Shown: positions 1 to 7,774, numbered from the stretch's first letter. The stretch: 64,000 nt of DNA from Streptomyces sp. f51 (GCF_037940415.1 NZ_CP149798.1:1546501-1610500); one strand, 5' to 3'. The notes: generated by a model not told the origin, from the sequence alone. Program-made: numbers and translations.

Positions 1-69
1 GCCACCACGTTCCTCGCCCCCTCCCGACCCGTACCCGGGGGCGCCGCCCCCGGACCCCGCTCCCCAAAC

Positions 70-155
70 GCCGGAGGGGCTGAACCCTTCCCCGGCCGGG
101 GCTGAAATGTGATGGGCCGGGCTGAATCTTTCGCCGGCCGGAGCTGGAAATGTGG
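70..155. repeat. Degenerate tandem repeat downstream of the TROVE gene
   Basis: About four degenerate units of 19-24 bp of the type CCGG-x-GGGCTGAA-x-TTTC or TGTG follow one another. The preceding 70 bases form a GC-rich palindromic stretch (CCCGGGGGCGCCGCCCCCGG) and the phrase CAAACGCCGGAGGGGCTG, which I recall as a common intergenic repeat of Streptomyces genomes. I see no gene in positions 1-317. Confidence 0.5.
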
Positions 156-317
156 ACGCACCCGCACCCGGAATCGGACGCGAGGGGCCGTGCCGGTACA
201 TCGATGCCCGTCGCCACCGACGCCCACCCCTCACCCAACGGCGACGGGCTGATGCACCGGCACGGCCCCGACCCACCCATCGGACCGGAGCCGGACCGGA
301 CCGGACCAAAGCCGACC

Positions 318-1910
318 TCAGCCCGCCTGCCCCCACGGCCAGTCCGCGTCCCGCGCCGACTCCAGCAGCGGCACCATCCGGAAGGCCGCGTCCGAAAGCC
401 CGCCGAACGTATGGCGGTTGCCCTTCCCCGAGGGACCGTGGCCCGGGGCGTAGCCGGCGAGGTTCCACGTGTAGACCGGAACGTGCGCCGGCACCTGCTC
501 GGTCGGGTCGCCGTAGTGGCTGTACATGGCCTGCTCGTCGGTGACGATCAGGACCCGGTCGTGCTTCTTGTAGTGCTCGCGCACCGCCTCGGTCGTGTTG
601 GTGCCGCCGAGGTCACCGAACCGCCCGATGACCTTGAGCACCGACTCGCCCGCGCTGAACTCCACCCGCTTGCTGGTGGTGCCGAACTCGACGAGATCCG
701 CGTCCGCCGCCCGCAGCGCGAGCGCCGTGCCGAAGATCGCCGCCGCGTCTGCCCGGTTGAGCTCGGAGCGCTCCGAGAGCCGCGAGTAGAACATCGAGCC
801 CGAACGGTCCACGAGCACCAGGGTCCGGCCGGGCAGCGCGGGCACGTTGGCCAGCGAGTGGCCGAGCGCCTGCTCCAGCGGGTACGACCAGCGCAGCGAC
901 GGCGCGTGCTGGTAGGCCGCGAGGTAGCGGAACGGGAACTGCCGCGAGCGCGCGACCTCCGCCGGGTCGCTGATCTTCGCGGCGACCTGTGCCGCGACCT
1001 CGTCGCTGACACCGGCCTCGTCGAAGTTGCGCAGGTTGCGGACGAGCGCCATGGTGCCCATGGACGGGATGACGGCCTCCCAGGCCGCCTTGTCCATCGG
1101 CCCCTGGAGCCACCCGGCCAGCGCCTCCCACGTCATCCCGGCGTCCGCGAGGCGCCGGGCCCCCTGCGCGCCGGTGACGACCTTGCGCCGCTTGGCGGGC
1201 CGCAGGGCCATCAGGTCGCGGTGGGCGGCAAGCACGGGCAGCGACTTGGGCACGACGGCCGTGTCCGGGTTGTGGCGCCGGTCCAGCGCGTACTGGAACA
1301 GGTCGCCCTGCCAGGGCTTGTCCGGGTCCGGCGCCGCGTGCACCAGGTTGAGGATGTCGCCGAAGCGGTAGCCCTTGGACGCGGTGTCGTACTTCAGGAG
1401 CGACTTGCCGTTGTAGAGGCGTCGTACGGCGTCGGCGATGCCCCGCTTGACGGGCTTGGGCACGTTGCGGCCGTACCGGGAGGTCCAGTAGGCGAGCAGC
1501 TCGCCCGGCTCGTCGGGACGGCGCAGTACGGAGGCGACGACCTGCCGGTTGGACGGGCCGTCGGTGGCGCCCGCGTCGAGGCGTGCCTTCACGTACTCGG
1601 CGGCGCCCACGAGCGAGGCGGTACGGAGGTTTCCCTCACCGCGCAGCCAGGCCAGCAGGCCGGCGGTCCAGGACGGGTCGGCGACGGCGAGCTCACGCAC
1701 GAGCGCGGCGAACCGGTCGTCGCGGGCGTCGCCGGTCTCGTAGAAGGTCTGCTGCGAGACGAAGTTGGCGATCGCCAGCAGAAAGAGCTCGGAGCGCGCG
1801 TCGCGCTCGCGGCCGAGGCCGCCCTGGTGCGTCCGCAGCACGCGGCCGGTGGACGTCACCCGGGAGACGGGCTGTGCCTTCGTCGTCTTGTTGTTGTTGA
1901 AGCGTGCCAT
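318..1910 (-). CDS. rsr: TROVE-domain protein (Ro60/Rsr-like) with vWA fold
   Basis: This is a 530-residue ortholog of the Ro60 autoantigen, a ring-shaped protein that binds misfolded RNAs and Y RNAs and in bacteria works with exoribonucleases or ligases. The N-terminal two thirds form the HEAT-like TROVE ring (the RxDRFAALVRELA and LLAWLRGEGNLRTASL stretches are typical). The C-terminal third is a von Willebrand A domain with a MIDAS signature: DRSGS near residue 368, the GGTNTTE threonine near 436 and VTDEQ near 456. The start MARFNNNK at 1910 is preceded by GGGGGA; an upstream in-frame ATG would add 14 residues but lacks a better ribosome site. Three Y-RNA-like elements lie directly upstream on the same strand, so the protein and its RNAs probably form one locus. 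No RtcB or nuclease gene is adjacent. Confidence 0.92.
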   Translation of the reverse strand: MARFNNNKTTKAQPVSRVTSTGRVLRTHQGGLGRERDARSELFLLAIANFVSQQTFYETGDARDDRFAALVRELAVADPSWTAGLLAWLRGEGNLRTASLVGAAEYVKARLDAGATDGPSNRQVVASVLRRPDEPGELLAYWTSRYGRNVPKPVKRGIADAVRRLYNGKSLLKYDTASKGYRFGDILNLVHAAPDPDKPWQGDLFQYALDRRHNPDTAVVPKSLPVLAAHRDLMALRPAKRRKVVTGAQGARRLADAGMTWEALAGWLQGPMDKAAWEAVIPSMGTMALVRNLRNFDEAGVSDEVAAQVAAKISDPAEVARSRQFPFRYLAAYQHAPSLRWSYPLEQALGHSLANVPALPGRTLVLVDRSGSMFYSRLSERSELNRADAAAIFGTALALRAADADLVEFGTTSKRVEFSAGESVLKVIGRFGDLGGTNTTEAVREHYKKHDRVLIVTDEQAMYSHYGDPTEQVPAHVPVYTWNLAGYAPGHGPSGKGNRHTFGGLSDAAFRMVPLLESARDADWPWGQAG

Positions 1911-1962
1911 GGTGAATTCCCCCGAATTCATGAGTGTTTCGGAGGGAGGCACAGCAAATGGA

Positions 1963-2118
1963 GGGTGCCCGAGATCAGGGACGGCGACGGTTGCTTATAA
2001 ACTGGCGCGTCTTCCGTTTCCGCCACACCGACCCGAAGTCGATGACGGGATTTGAACCCGCACGAGACCGTGGCCCCACCAGTTCCCGAAGTATCCGCTG
2101 CCTGCGCACCGGGCACCC
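1963..2118 (-). ncRNA. Y-RNA-like element 3, with class II tRNA-like module
   Basis: Read on the minus strand, a 9-bp outer stem (GGGTGCCCG with CGGGCACCC, plus-strand 2110-2118 and 1963-1971) encloses a 7-nt loop GTGCGCA (2103-2109) on the 5' side and an 11-nt loop ending GATCT (1972-1982) on the 3' side. A second stem follows (GGCAGCGG with CCGTCGCC, one A-C mismatch), then TACTTC, then AACTGG pairing with CCAGTT as an anticodon-stem equivalent. The inner part is a permuted tRNA: long variable arm, T arm (2045-2061, loop TTCAAAT), 3' acceptor strand, TTCGG loop (2033-2037), 5' acceptor strand making 7 bp, then a leucine-tRNA-like D arm. It ends about 50 nt before the TROVE start codon. Folding was done by eye. 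Confidence 0.75.
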
Positions 2119-2131
2119 ACCATGAGCTGCG

Positions 2132-2203
2132 CCTCCCGAGATCAAGTCGGCCGCGGCGTGGATTCTTTGAGAGAGAAGTAGCCGCGGCCCGCGCACCGGG
2201 AGG
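2132..2203 (-). ncRNA. Y-RNA-like element 2, short hairpin without tRNA module
   Basis: The architecture matches its two neighbours but ends in a plain loop. The outer stem is CCTCCCG with CGGGAGG (2197-2203 and 2132-2138). The 5' internal loop is GTGCGCG (2190-2196) and the 3' internal loop is GACTTGATCT (2139-2148). The inner stem is a perfect 9 bp, GGCCGCGGC with GCCGCGGCC (2181-2189 and 2149-2157). The apical loop of about 23 nt starts with the shared TACTTC. The tRNA-like module is missing, so this element holds only what should be the protein-binding part. Confidence 0.65.
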
Positions 2204-2219
2204 TGCATGAAGTTGTGGT

Positions 2220-2357
2220 GTCCAGAGATCGAGATCGGCGGAACCGACGTAGGTGCTCTAACCCCTGAGCTACATCGGCGCGTTGTGCCGACGGCGGGAC
2301 TCGAACCCGCGACCGCCCCATTATCAGTGGAAGTAGGTCCTGCCTTCGCACCTGGAC
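2220..2357 (-). ncRNA. Y-RNA-like element 1, with class I tRNA-like module
   Basis: The outer stem is GTCCAG with CTGGAC (2352-2357 and 2220-2225), possibly extended to 2215-2366 by GTGGT/ACCAC. The internal loops are GTGCGAA on the 5' side and an 11-nt loop ending GATCT on the 3' side. The inner stem is GGCAGGACC with GGTTCCGCC, one A-C mismatch. Inside is a permuted tRNA fold: T arm 2294-2310 (loop TTCGAGT), acceptor strands 2287-2293 and 2273-2279 pairing 7 bp around a 7-nt loop, a TA spacer, then a canonical 4-bp D arm 2255-2270 with GG in the loop. A TACAGT hexamer (2365-2370, minus) sits about 7 nt before the outer stem and could be a -10 box, but I see no clear -35. Confidence 0.75.
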
Positions 2358-2426
2358 GTGCACCACTGTAGGAGGGCGGCCGCGAACCCGGCGAGCGAAT
2401 TAATCCGCGGGGAATGCGGGGGGAGT

Positions 2427-3884
2427 TCAGCCGCGCTTCTGCCGCTTCCAGGGGCCGGTGATGGCGAGCATGATGCCCGGCTCCTGGATGTTGGCGAAGA
2501 GGGTGCGGCCGTCGGGCGAGAAGGTGACGCCGGTGAACTCGCTGTAGGCGGGTGCCTCGGCGGTGCCGATGTTGAGCTCGTTGCGAGCGATCGGGTACGT
2601 GCGGCCGCTCTCGGTGGCGCCGAAGAGGTGCTGGACGCCCTCGCCGTCCTCGGCGATGACGAGGCCGCCGTACGGGGAGACGGTGATGTTGTCCGGCCCG
2701 TCGAAGGCTCCGTCGACGGACGGGGCGGGGTTCACGCCGATGAGGACCTTCAGCGTCAGGGTGCGGCGCTTGGGGTCGTAGAACCAGACCGCTCCGTCGT
2801 GGGCCTGGCCGGGGCTCTCGGCGCGGGCGTACGAGGAGACGATGTAGACGCCGCCGTCGCCCCACCACATGCCTTCGAGCTTGCGGGCGCGGGTGACCTG
2901 GCCATCGGTGAACTGCTTGCGCACGGAGACGGTCCTGGCGTCGCGGTCGGGGACGTCGACCCAGTCCACGCCGTACACCGTGCCGATCCTGGTGGCGCGG
3001 GAGAGGTCGTCCACGAACTTGCCGCCTGAGTCGAAGCACTTGAAGGCCTGGAGCGCTCCGGCGTCGTCGGCCAGGGTGGCGAGCTGTCCGTGGCCGTGCT
3101 CGAAGCCCTGCGGGGGCGTCCAGCGGTACAGCAGGCCGTTGGGGCCGGAGGCGTCCTCGGTGAGGTAGAGCCGGCCGCGCCTGGGGTCGACGACGACGGC
3201 CTCGTGGGCGTAACGGCCCAGCGCCTTGAGGGGTTCGGGGTTCCGGTTGCGGCGGCGGTCCTGCGGGTCGACCTCGAAGACGTAGCCGTGGTCCTTGGTC
3301 ATGCCGTTCTGGCCGGCCTTGTCCTCGGTCTCCTCGCAGGTGAGCCAGGTGCCCCAAGGGGTGTTGCCGCCCGCGCAGTTGGTGGAGGTGCCGGCGATGC
3401 CGACCCACTCGGCGACCTTGTCGTGGCGCACCTCCACGACGGTGCAGCCGCCGGACGCGGCGGGGTCGTAGACGAGTCCCTCGGTGAGCGGCACGGGATA
3501 CGTCCAGCCGGAGCGGGGGCCCTTGAGCTCGTGGTTGTTGACGAGGAGGGTGGCGCCGCGCGGGCCGGGGAAGGTGGAGGTGCCGTCGTGGTTGGACGGC
3601 GTGAACTCGCCCGAGTCCAGTTTCGTACGGCCGCTGTGGGTGATGACGCGGTAGGAGAACCCGGCGGGCAGCGAGAGGAGGCCCTTCGGGTCGGTGACGA
3701 GGGGGCCGTAGCCGACGCCGCCGTGGCGGGCCTCCGCCGAGTCCTCGCCCACGCCCTCGGTCTCCGTCTCGGCGGCGGCGAGCGCGTTCGGGGCGGTGGC
3801 GAGCGCGCCCACGCTGCCGATCAGGACGACGCCTGCACCGGTGATCGCGGACTGCCTGGCGAAGTCCCTGCGAGAGAGCGACAT
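2427..3884 (-). CDS. phoX: PhoX-family alkaline phosphatase (DUF839), Tat-exported
   Basis: This 485-residue secreted phosphomonoesterase of the calcium/iron-dependent PhoX family releases phosphate from organic esters outside the cell. The N-terminus MSLSRRDFARQ followed by a hydrophobic stretch and an Ala-rich cleavage region is a twin-arginine signal. Family hallmarks include WGTWLTCEET, which contains the conserved TCEE, and the bipartite beta-propeller-like DUF839 body. The start at 3884 has GGAGA 7 nt upstream; a longer frame to 4025 reads through the promoter region and is rejected. Two GTTCA repeats 11 nt apart lie about 90-100 nt upstream and suggest phosphate-starvation control by PhoP. 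Confidence 0.93.
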   Translation of the reverse strand: MSLSRRDFARQSAITGAGVVLIGSVGALATAPNALAAAETETEGVGEDSAEARHGGVGYGPLVTDPKGLLSLPAGFSYRVITHSGRTKLDSGEFTPSNHDGTSTFPGPRGATLLVNNHELKGPRSGWTYPVPLTEGLVYDPAASGGCTVVEVRHDKVAEWVGIAGTSTNCAGGNTPWGTWLTCEETEDKAGQNGMTKDHGYVFEVDPQDRRRNRNPEPLKALGRYAHEAVVVDPRRGRLYLTEDASGPNGLLYRWTPPQGFEHGHGQLATLADDAGALQAFKCFDSGGKFVDDLSRATRIGTVYGVDWVDVPDRDARTVSVRKQFTDGQVTRARKLEGMWWGDGGVYIVSSYARAESPGQAHDGAVWFYDPKRRTLTLKVLIGVNPAPSVDGAFDGPDNITVSPYGGLVIAEDGEGVQHLFGATESGRTYPIARNELNIGTAEAPAYSEFTGVTFSPDGRTLFANIQEPGIMLAITGPWKRQKRG

Positions 3885-3971
3885 GTGATGTCTCCTGTGA
3901 CGGTGGACTCGGACTGTCGTGGGGGGGCGGCCGGCAATCTCGGTTCGCGGCCACACCGTGCCGCCCCCGCC

Positions 3972-3987
3972 TGAACACAAGTTGAAC
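3972..3987 (-). promoter_or_regulatory. PHO-box-like direct repeat upstream of phoX
   Basis: On the minus strand GTTCAACTTGT is followed directly by GTTCAGG, so the GTTCA cores are exactly 11 nt apart. This is the spacing of PhoP direct repeat units in Streptomyces (consensus GTTCACC, recalled). The position upstream of a phosphatase start fits activation by PhoP. Confidence 0.65.
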
Positions 3988-4096
3988 GCGCGCCGACTTC
4001 CGGGGCCCCGCTTGCGTGAATCCACTCGACCGGCGCAGAGGAACGGGGCGCTCCGCGCCCCGCCCCGCCCCGCGTCCGGGTCACCTCACCGGCGTC

Positions 4097-5521
4097 TCAC
4101 ACTCCCTGCTGCGACCGGGCCTTGAACGCCGCCTTGCGGGCCTCCTTGGCGATCCGCTTGTCGGGGTGCAGCCGGCCCATGGCCTCCAGGACGTCCGGGG
4201 CGGCGGGGTGCTCGACCCTCCAGGCCGTGTCGAAGAAGCCGCTGTGCTGCTGGGCCAGCCCCTCCACCAGGGCCTGGAGCTCGGCGGAGTTCCCCTCGGC
4301 GGCGAGCTGGGCGGCGACCGTGTCGATGGTCAGCCAGAAGACCATCGCCTCGGACGGCGGAGGCACGTCGGACGCGCCGCGTTCGGAGAGCCAGACCCGG
4401 GCGAGACCGCCCAGTTCGGCGTCGCCCAGCACCTCGCGCAGCGCGGGTTCGGCCTGCGCGCCGACGAGCGCGAGGGCCTGCTGGCAGTGCAGGCGGCGCA
4501 GCGGGGCGCCCTGGTCGGCGCCGCGCGCCGCGGAGAGCAACTCCTGTGCGGCGGAAAGCGGTTCGCGTCGGGCGAGCCACTGCTCGATCTCCGCCTGGGC
4601 GGCGGTCGGGGGGAATCCCGCCGTGCCGTCCAGCAGCGTGTCGGCGCCCTTGTCGGCCAGCTCGCCCACCGCGGGGACGGAGAACCCGGCCTCGATCAGC
4701 CGGGCGCGCAGTCCGTAGAGCCCGAGCGGTGTCAGGCGCACCACCCCGTACCGCGACACGTCCATGTCGTCGACGGAGGCCGGCTCCTCGGCGGTGTCCG
4801 CCATCAGGGCCTCGTCGACCGGCTGGAAGGCGACGAGCCCGATGGGCTCGAGGAGCCGGAACTGGTCGTCGAGCCGCATCATGGCGTCCGAGACCTGCTC
4901 CAGGACGTCGTTGGTGGGCTCTCCCATGTCGTCGGGAAGGATCATCGAGGCGGCGAGCGCGGGCAGCGGCACCGACACCTCTCCGAGCGCGTCCTCGCCG
5001 ACGGTCAGCAGATACAGGTTGCCGAGCACCCCGTCGAGGAACTCGGACTCCGCCTCGGGGTCCCAGTCCAGCGAGGACAGGTCGATCTCGCCCTCCTCGT
5101 CCATGGCGTCGACGAGTTCGCCGAGGTCGGGCACGCTCGCGTCGGCCAGGACCACGTCGAGCGCGACGAGCCAGACGCCGAGGACGTCCTGGGGGGCGCC
5201 GGAGGTGAGCAGGGCGAGGTCCTCGCCCGCGGTGACGGTGCCCTCCTCCTCGTCCACGATGTCGACGAGCCCGGTGTCGACGGCCACCCGCCACGCCTCG
5301 GAGGCGAGGGCGGCCGCGTCGTCGCCGGACAGTCCGAGGACGCCGGCCGCCTCGGGGAGCTGTTCCTCGTCGAGTTCGCCGCCGGCGCCGACCCGGGTGG
5401 CGGGGCCTGCCCAGCGGGCCAGTCGCGCGGCGCGGGAGAGCAGCGGCGCGGCGAGTGCGTCCCGCGCCAGCCGGGCCTCGGAGTGCAGCCGCACGGGCGG
5501 CAGGGAAGAGCTGTCTGACAT
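4097..5521 (-). CDS. Conserved hypothetical protein, acidic, alpha-helical
   Basis: I do not recognise this 474-residue protein as a named family. It is rich in Asp, Glu, Ala and Leu, has no signal peptide or membrane segment, and carries acidic runs such as DIVDEEEGTV and DAMDEEGEIDLSSLDWD. The C-terminus (LHPDKRIAKEARKAAFKARS) is strongly basic. The middle (residues about 290-420) looks like a helical repeat or winged-helix fold, which is inference only. MSDSSSLPP at 5521 is preceded by GGAGGA at a suitable distance, so the longer frame to 5743 is not used. It is monocistronic, between phoX and a divergent nuclease gene. Confidence 0.8.
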   Translation of the reverse strand: MSDSSSLPPVRLHSEARLARDALAAPLLSRAARLARWAGPATRVGAGGELDEEQLPEAAGVLGLSGDDAAALASEAWRVAVDTGLVDIVDEEEGTVTAGEDLALLTSGAPQDVLGVWLVALDVVLADASVPDLGELVDAMDEEGEIDLSSLDWDPEAESEFLDGVLGNLYLLTVGEDALGEVSVPLPALAASMILPDDMGEPTNDVLEQVSDAMMRLDDQFRLLEPIGLVAFQPVDEALMADTAEEPASVDDMDVSRYGVVRLTPLGLYGLRARLIEAGFSVPAVGELADKGADTLLDGTAGFPPTAAQAEIEQWLARREPLSAAQELLSAARGADQGAPLRRLHCQQALALVGAQAEPALREVLGDAELGGLARVWLSERGASDVPPPSEAMVFWLTIDTVAAQLAAEGNSAELQALVEGLAQQHSGFFDTAWRVEHPAAPDVLEAMGRLHPDKRIAKEARKAAFKARSQQGV

Positions 5522-5723
5522 CGGCTGGGTTCTCCTCCGGGACAACCACGACGGGCAGGGCGGGCGGGGCGGGCAGGGCACGCGGCGGACCCCGACGAGG
5601 CGCCGAGGGGCCCGAGGGCCCGGAGGCGGACCGGGAGATCCGTGCCAACTGCTCAGCCTAGACGGATTTCCACCCATGCCACCCGGTTCATGTGTCCGAC
5701 AGGTCTCGTACACCACCGAAACC

Positions 5724-5753
5724 TTGACAACTCCCCTCGCCACACACGAGATT
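5724..5753 (+). promoter_or_regulatory. Possible promoter of the secreted nuclease gene
   Basis: A perfect TTGACA at 5724-5729 is followed after about 18 nt by a weak GAGATT. The large palindrome at 5753-5806 starts right behind it, as an operator covering the transcription start would. Confidence 0.35.
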
Positions 5754-5806
5754 GACGCGCGTAGAAGTTCAACGGCCGTGCGGTCGAACCGCTTCTACGC
5801 GCGTCA
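5753..5806. promoter_or_regulatory. 15-bp-arm perfect inverted repeat before the nuclease gene
   Basis: TGACGCGCGTAGAAG (5753-5767) is repeated as its exact reverse complement at 5792-5806 with a 24-nt spacer. It sits between a possible promoter and the TTG start of the secreted nuclease gene. It may be an operator for a dimeric or tetrameric regulator, or an RNA hairpin in the 5' leader. I cannot assign the regulator. Confidence 0.55.
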
Positions 5807-5886
5807 CTGGCCCGCAAGCAGGTCGCGCTCCCCCCCACCAGTCCACCCTCGTCCCGGCGCTCACGAACGTCCCCGGAGGGATTCCC

Positions 5887-7713
5887 TTGCCGAGCAAGAG
5901 AACCGCGCGCATCGGCGCGCTGACCGTCGCCGCGGTCTGTTCCACCGTCTCCGCCGTAGTGCTCACCGCACCGGCCCAGGCGGACACCGTCCACATCCAC
6001 GACATCCAGGGCACCACCCGGACCTCCCCCCTCGCGGGCACGAAGGTCACCGACGTGCCCGGCATCGTCACCGGCGTGCGGACGTACGGTTCGTCCAAGG
6101 GTTTCTGGTACCAGGACCCCACCCCGGACGCCGACCCCGCCACCAGTGAGGGCGTCTTCGTCTTCACCAGCTCCGCCCCCAAGGTCGCCGTCGGCGACTC
6201 GGTCACGGTGACGGGCACGGTCTCGGAGTACGTCCCGGGCGGCGTCTCCACCGGCAACCAGTCGGTCACCGAGGTCACCAAGCCGACGGTCACCGTCGTC
6301 TCCAGCGGCAACCCCGTCCCGGCCGCCACGGTCGTCGACGCCCGGTCGGTGCCGGACGACTACGCCCCGGCAGGCGACACCGCCGCGGCCGGTTCGGTCA
6401 ACGCCCTCCCGCTGGAGCCTGCGCAGTACGCCCTGGACTACTACGAGTCCCTTGAGGGCATGAACGTCCAGGTCGCGGACACCCGCGTGGTCACCGCCAC
6501 CGACAAGTACAGCGAGCTGTGGGTCACGGTGAAGCCGCACGAGCACGCCACGCGTCGCGGCGGCACCGTGTACGGCTCGTACACCTCGCAGAACACCGGA
6601 CGCATACAGATCCAGTCGCTCGGTGCGACCGCCGACTTCCCGACCGCGAACGTCGGTGACAAGCTCACCGGTGTCACGGCGGGCCCGCTCGACTACAACC
6701 AGTTCGGCGGCTACACCCTGGTCGCCAACCAGCTGGGCACCCTTCAGAAGGGCGGCCTGGAACGGGAGACGACGCGCAAGCAGGCGCGCGGCGAGCTGGC
6801 GGTGGCGACGTACAACGTCGAGAACCTGGACCCGGGCGACGGCACGTTCGCCGCGCACGCGTCCGCGATCGTGAACAACCTGAACTCGCCCGACATCGTG
6901 TCCCTGGAGGAGATCCAGGACAACAACGGCGCGACGGACGACGGCACGGTCGCCGCCGACCAGACGGTGAACAAGCTGATCGACGCGATCGTCGCGGCGG
7001 GCGGCCCGCAGTACCAGTGGCGCTCCATCGACCCGGTCAACGACCAGGACGGCGGCGAGCCCGGCGGCAACATCCGCCAGGTCTTCCTCTTCAACCCCGA
7101 GCGGGTCTCCTTCACCGACCGCGCGGGCGGCGACTCGACGACCGCCGTCGGTGTCACGAAGGTGCACGGCAAGGCGCAGCTCACCGCGTCCCCCGGCCGT
7201 ATCGACCCGGCGAACGACGCCTGGAAGAGCAGCCGCAAGCCCCTCGCGGGCGAGTTCGTCTTCCGCGGTCAGACGGTCTTCGTGATCGCCAACCACCTCA
7301 ACTCCAAGGGCGGTGACCAGGGGCTGACCGCGCAGTACCAGCCCCCGGCCCGCAGCTCCGAGGTTCAGCGGCACGCCCAGGCGACCCTGGTGAACGCGTT
7401 CGTCGACGAGATCCTGAAGACGCAGAAGAACGCCGACGTCATCGCGCTCGGCGACATGAACGACTTCGAGTTCTCCGAGACCGCCAAGATCCTCGAGGGT
7501 CACGGCGAGCTCTGGTCGGCGATCAAGTCGCTGCCCAGGAGCCAGCGTTACACGTACGACTACCAGGGCAACGCCCAGGTGCTCGACCAGATCCTGGTCA
7601 GCCCCTCGATCCGCAAGGGCTGCGACCTGGACTACGACAGCGTGCACATCAATGCGGAGTTCTCCGACCAGATCAGCGACCACGACCCGCAGGTGCTGCG
7701 GTTCCGTCCGTAG
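5887..7713 (+). CDS. Secreted endonuclease/exonuclease/phosphatase (ExeM/NucH-like)
   Basis: This 608-residue extracellular nuclease should degrade environmental DNA for nutrition. Order: signal peptide (about residues 1-30, cleavage after AQA), an OB-fold YhcR-type domain (about 35-130), then a DNase I-like endonuclease/exonuclease/phosphatase domain from about residue 300. Its motifs are TYNVENL near 306, the metal-binding Glu in EEIQDNNG near 340, GDMNDF near 521 and SDHDP near 596. The TTG start at 5887 has GGAGGG 7 nt upstream, and the signal peptide begins right after it; an upstream ATG frame has neither. A strong palindrome lies in the leader. It is convergent with the AHSA1 gene across a shared terminator. 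Confidence 0.92.
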   Translation: MPSKRTARIGALTVAAVCSTVSAVVLTAPAQADTVHIHDIQGTTRTSPLAGTKVTDVPGIVTGVRTYGSSKGFWYQDPTPDADPATSEGVFVFTSSAPKVAVGDSVTVTGTVSEYVPGGVSTGNQSVTEVTKPTVTVVSSGNPVPAATVVDARSVPDDYAPAGDTAAAGSVNALPLEPAQYALDYYESLEGMNVQVADTRVVTATDKYSELWVTVKPHEHATRRGGTVYGSYTSQNTGRIQIQSLGATADFPTANVGDKLTGVTAGPLDYNQFGGYTLVANQLGTLQKGGLERETTRKQARGELAVATYNVENLDPGDGTFAAHASAIVNNLNSPDIVSLEEIQDNNGATDDGTVAADQTVNKLIDAIVAAGGPQYQWRSIDPVNDQDGGEPGGNIRQVFLFNPERVSFTDRAGGDSTTAVGVTKVHGKAQLTASPGRIDPANDAWKSSRKPLAGEFVFRGQTVFVIANHLNSKGGDQGLTAQYQPPARSSEVQRHAQATLVNAFVDEILKTQKNADVIALGDMNDFEFSETAKILEGHGELWSAIKSLPRSQRYTYDYQGNAQVLDQILVSPSIRKGCDLDYDSVHINAEFSDQISDHDPQVLRFRP

Positions 7714-7724
7714 TCCCCGCAGGT

Positions 7725-7763
7725 GAGGAGCCCGGCCCCTTCGTCCGGGGGGCCGGGCTCCTC
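7725..7763. terminator. Bidirectional hairpin terminator
   Basis: A 15-bp perfect stem (GAGGAGCCCGGCCCC and its complement) with a short loop lies between two convergent genes, 12 nt after the nuclease stop and 12 nt after the AHSA1-protein stop. It has no U-tract, as is usual in Streptomyces. Confidence 0.8.
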
Positions 7764-7774
7764 GCACGCCCGGG

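Noticed and set aside
150..2000. 616-codon open frame on the plus strand opposite the TROVE gene
   Set aside because: A G+C-driven shadow; the minus-strand frame encodes a clear TROVE/vWA protein.
2041..2320. One or more ordinary tRNA genes (T-loop and D-arm sequences are present)
   Set aside because: The 3' half comes before the 5' half, the acceptor stem is closed by a loop and no anticodon arm in normal position can be drawn, so these are tRNA-like modules, not tRNA genes.
1975..2366. Long open frames crossing the RNA array
   Set aside because: They have no codon bias, overlap structured RNA and are extensions of unrelated frames.
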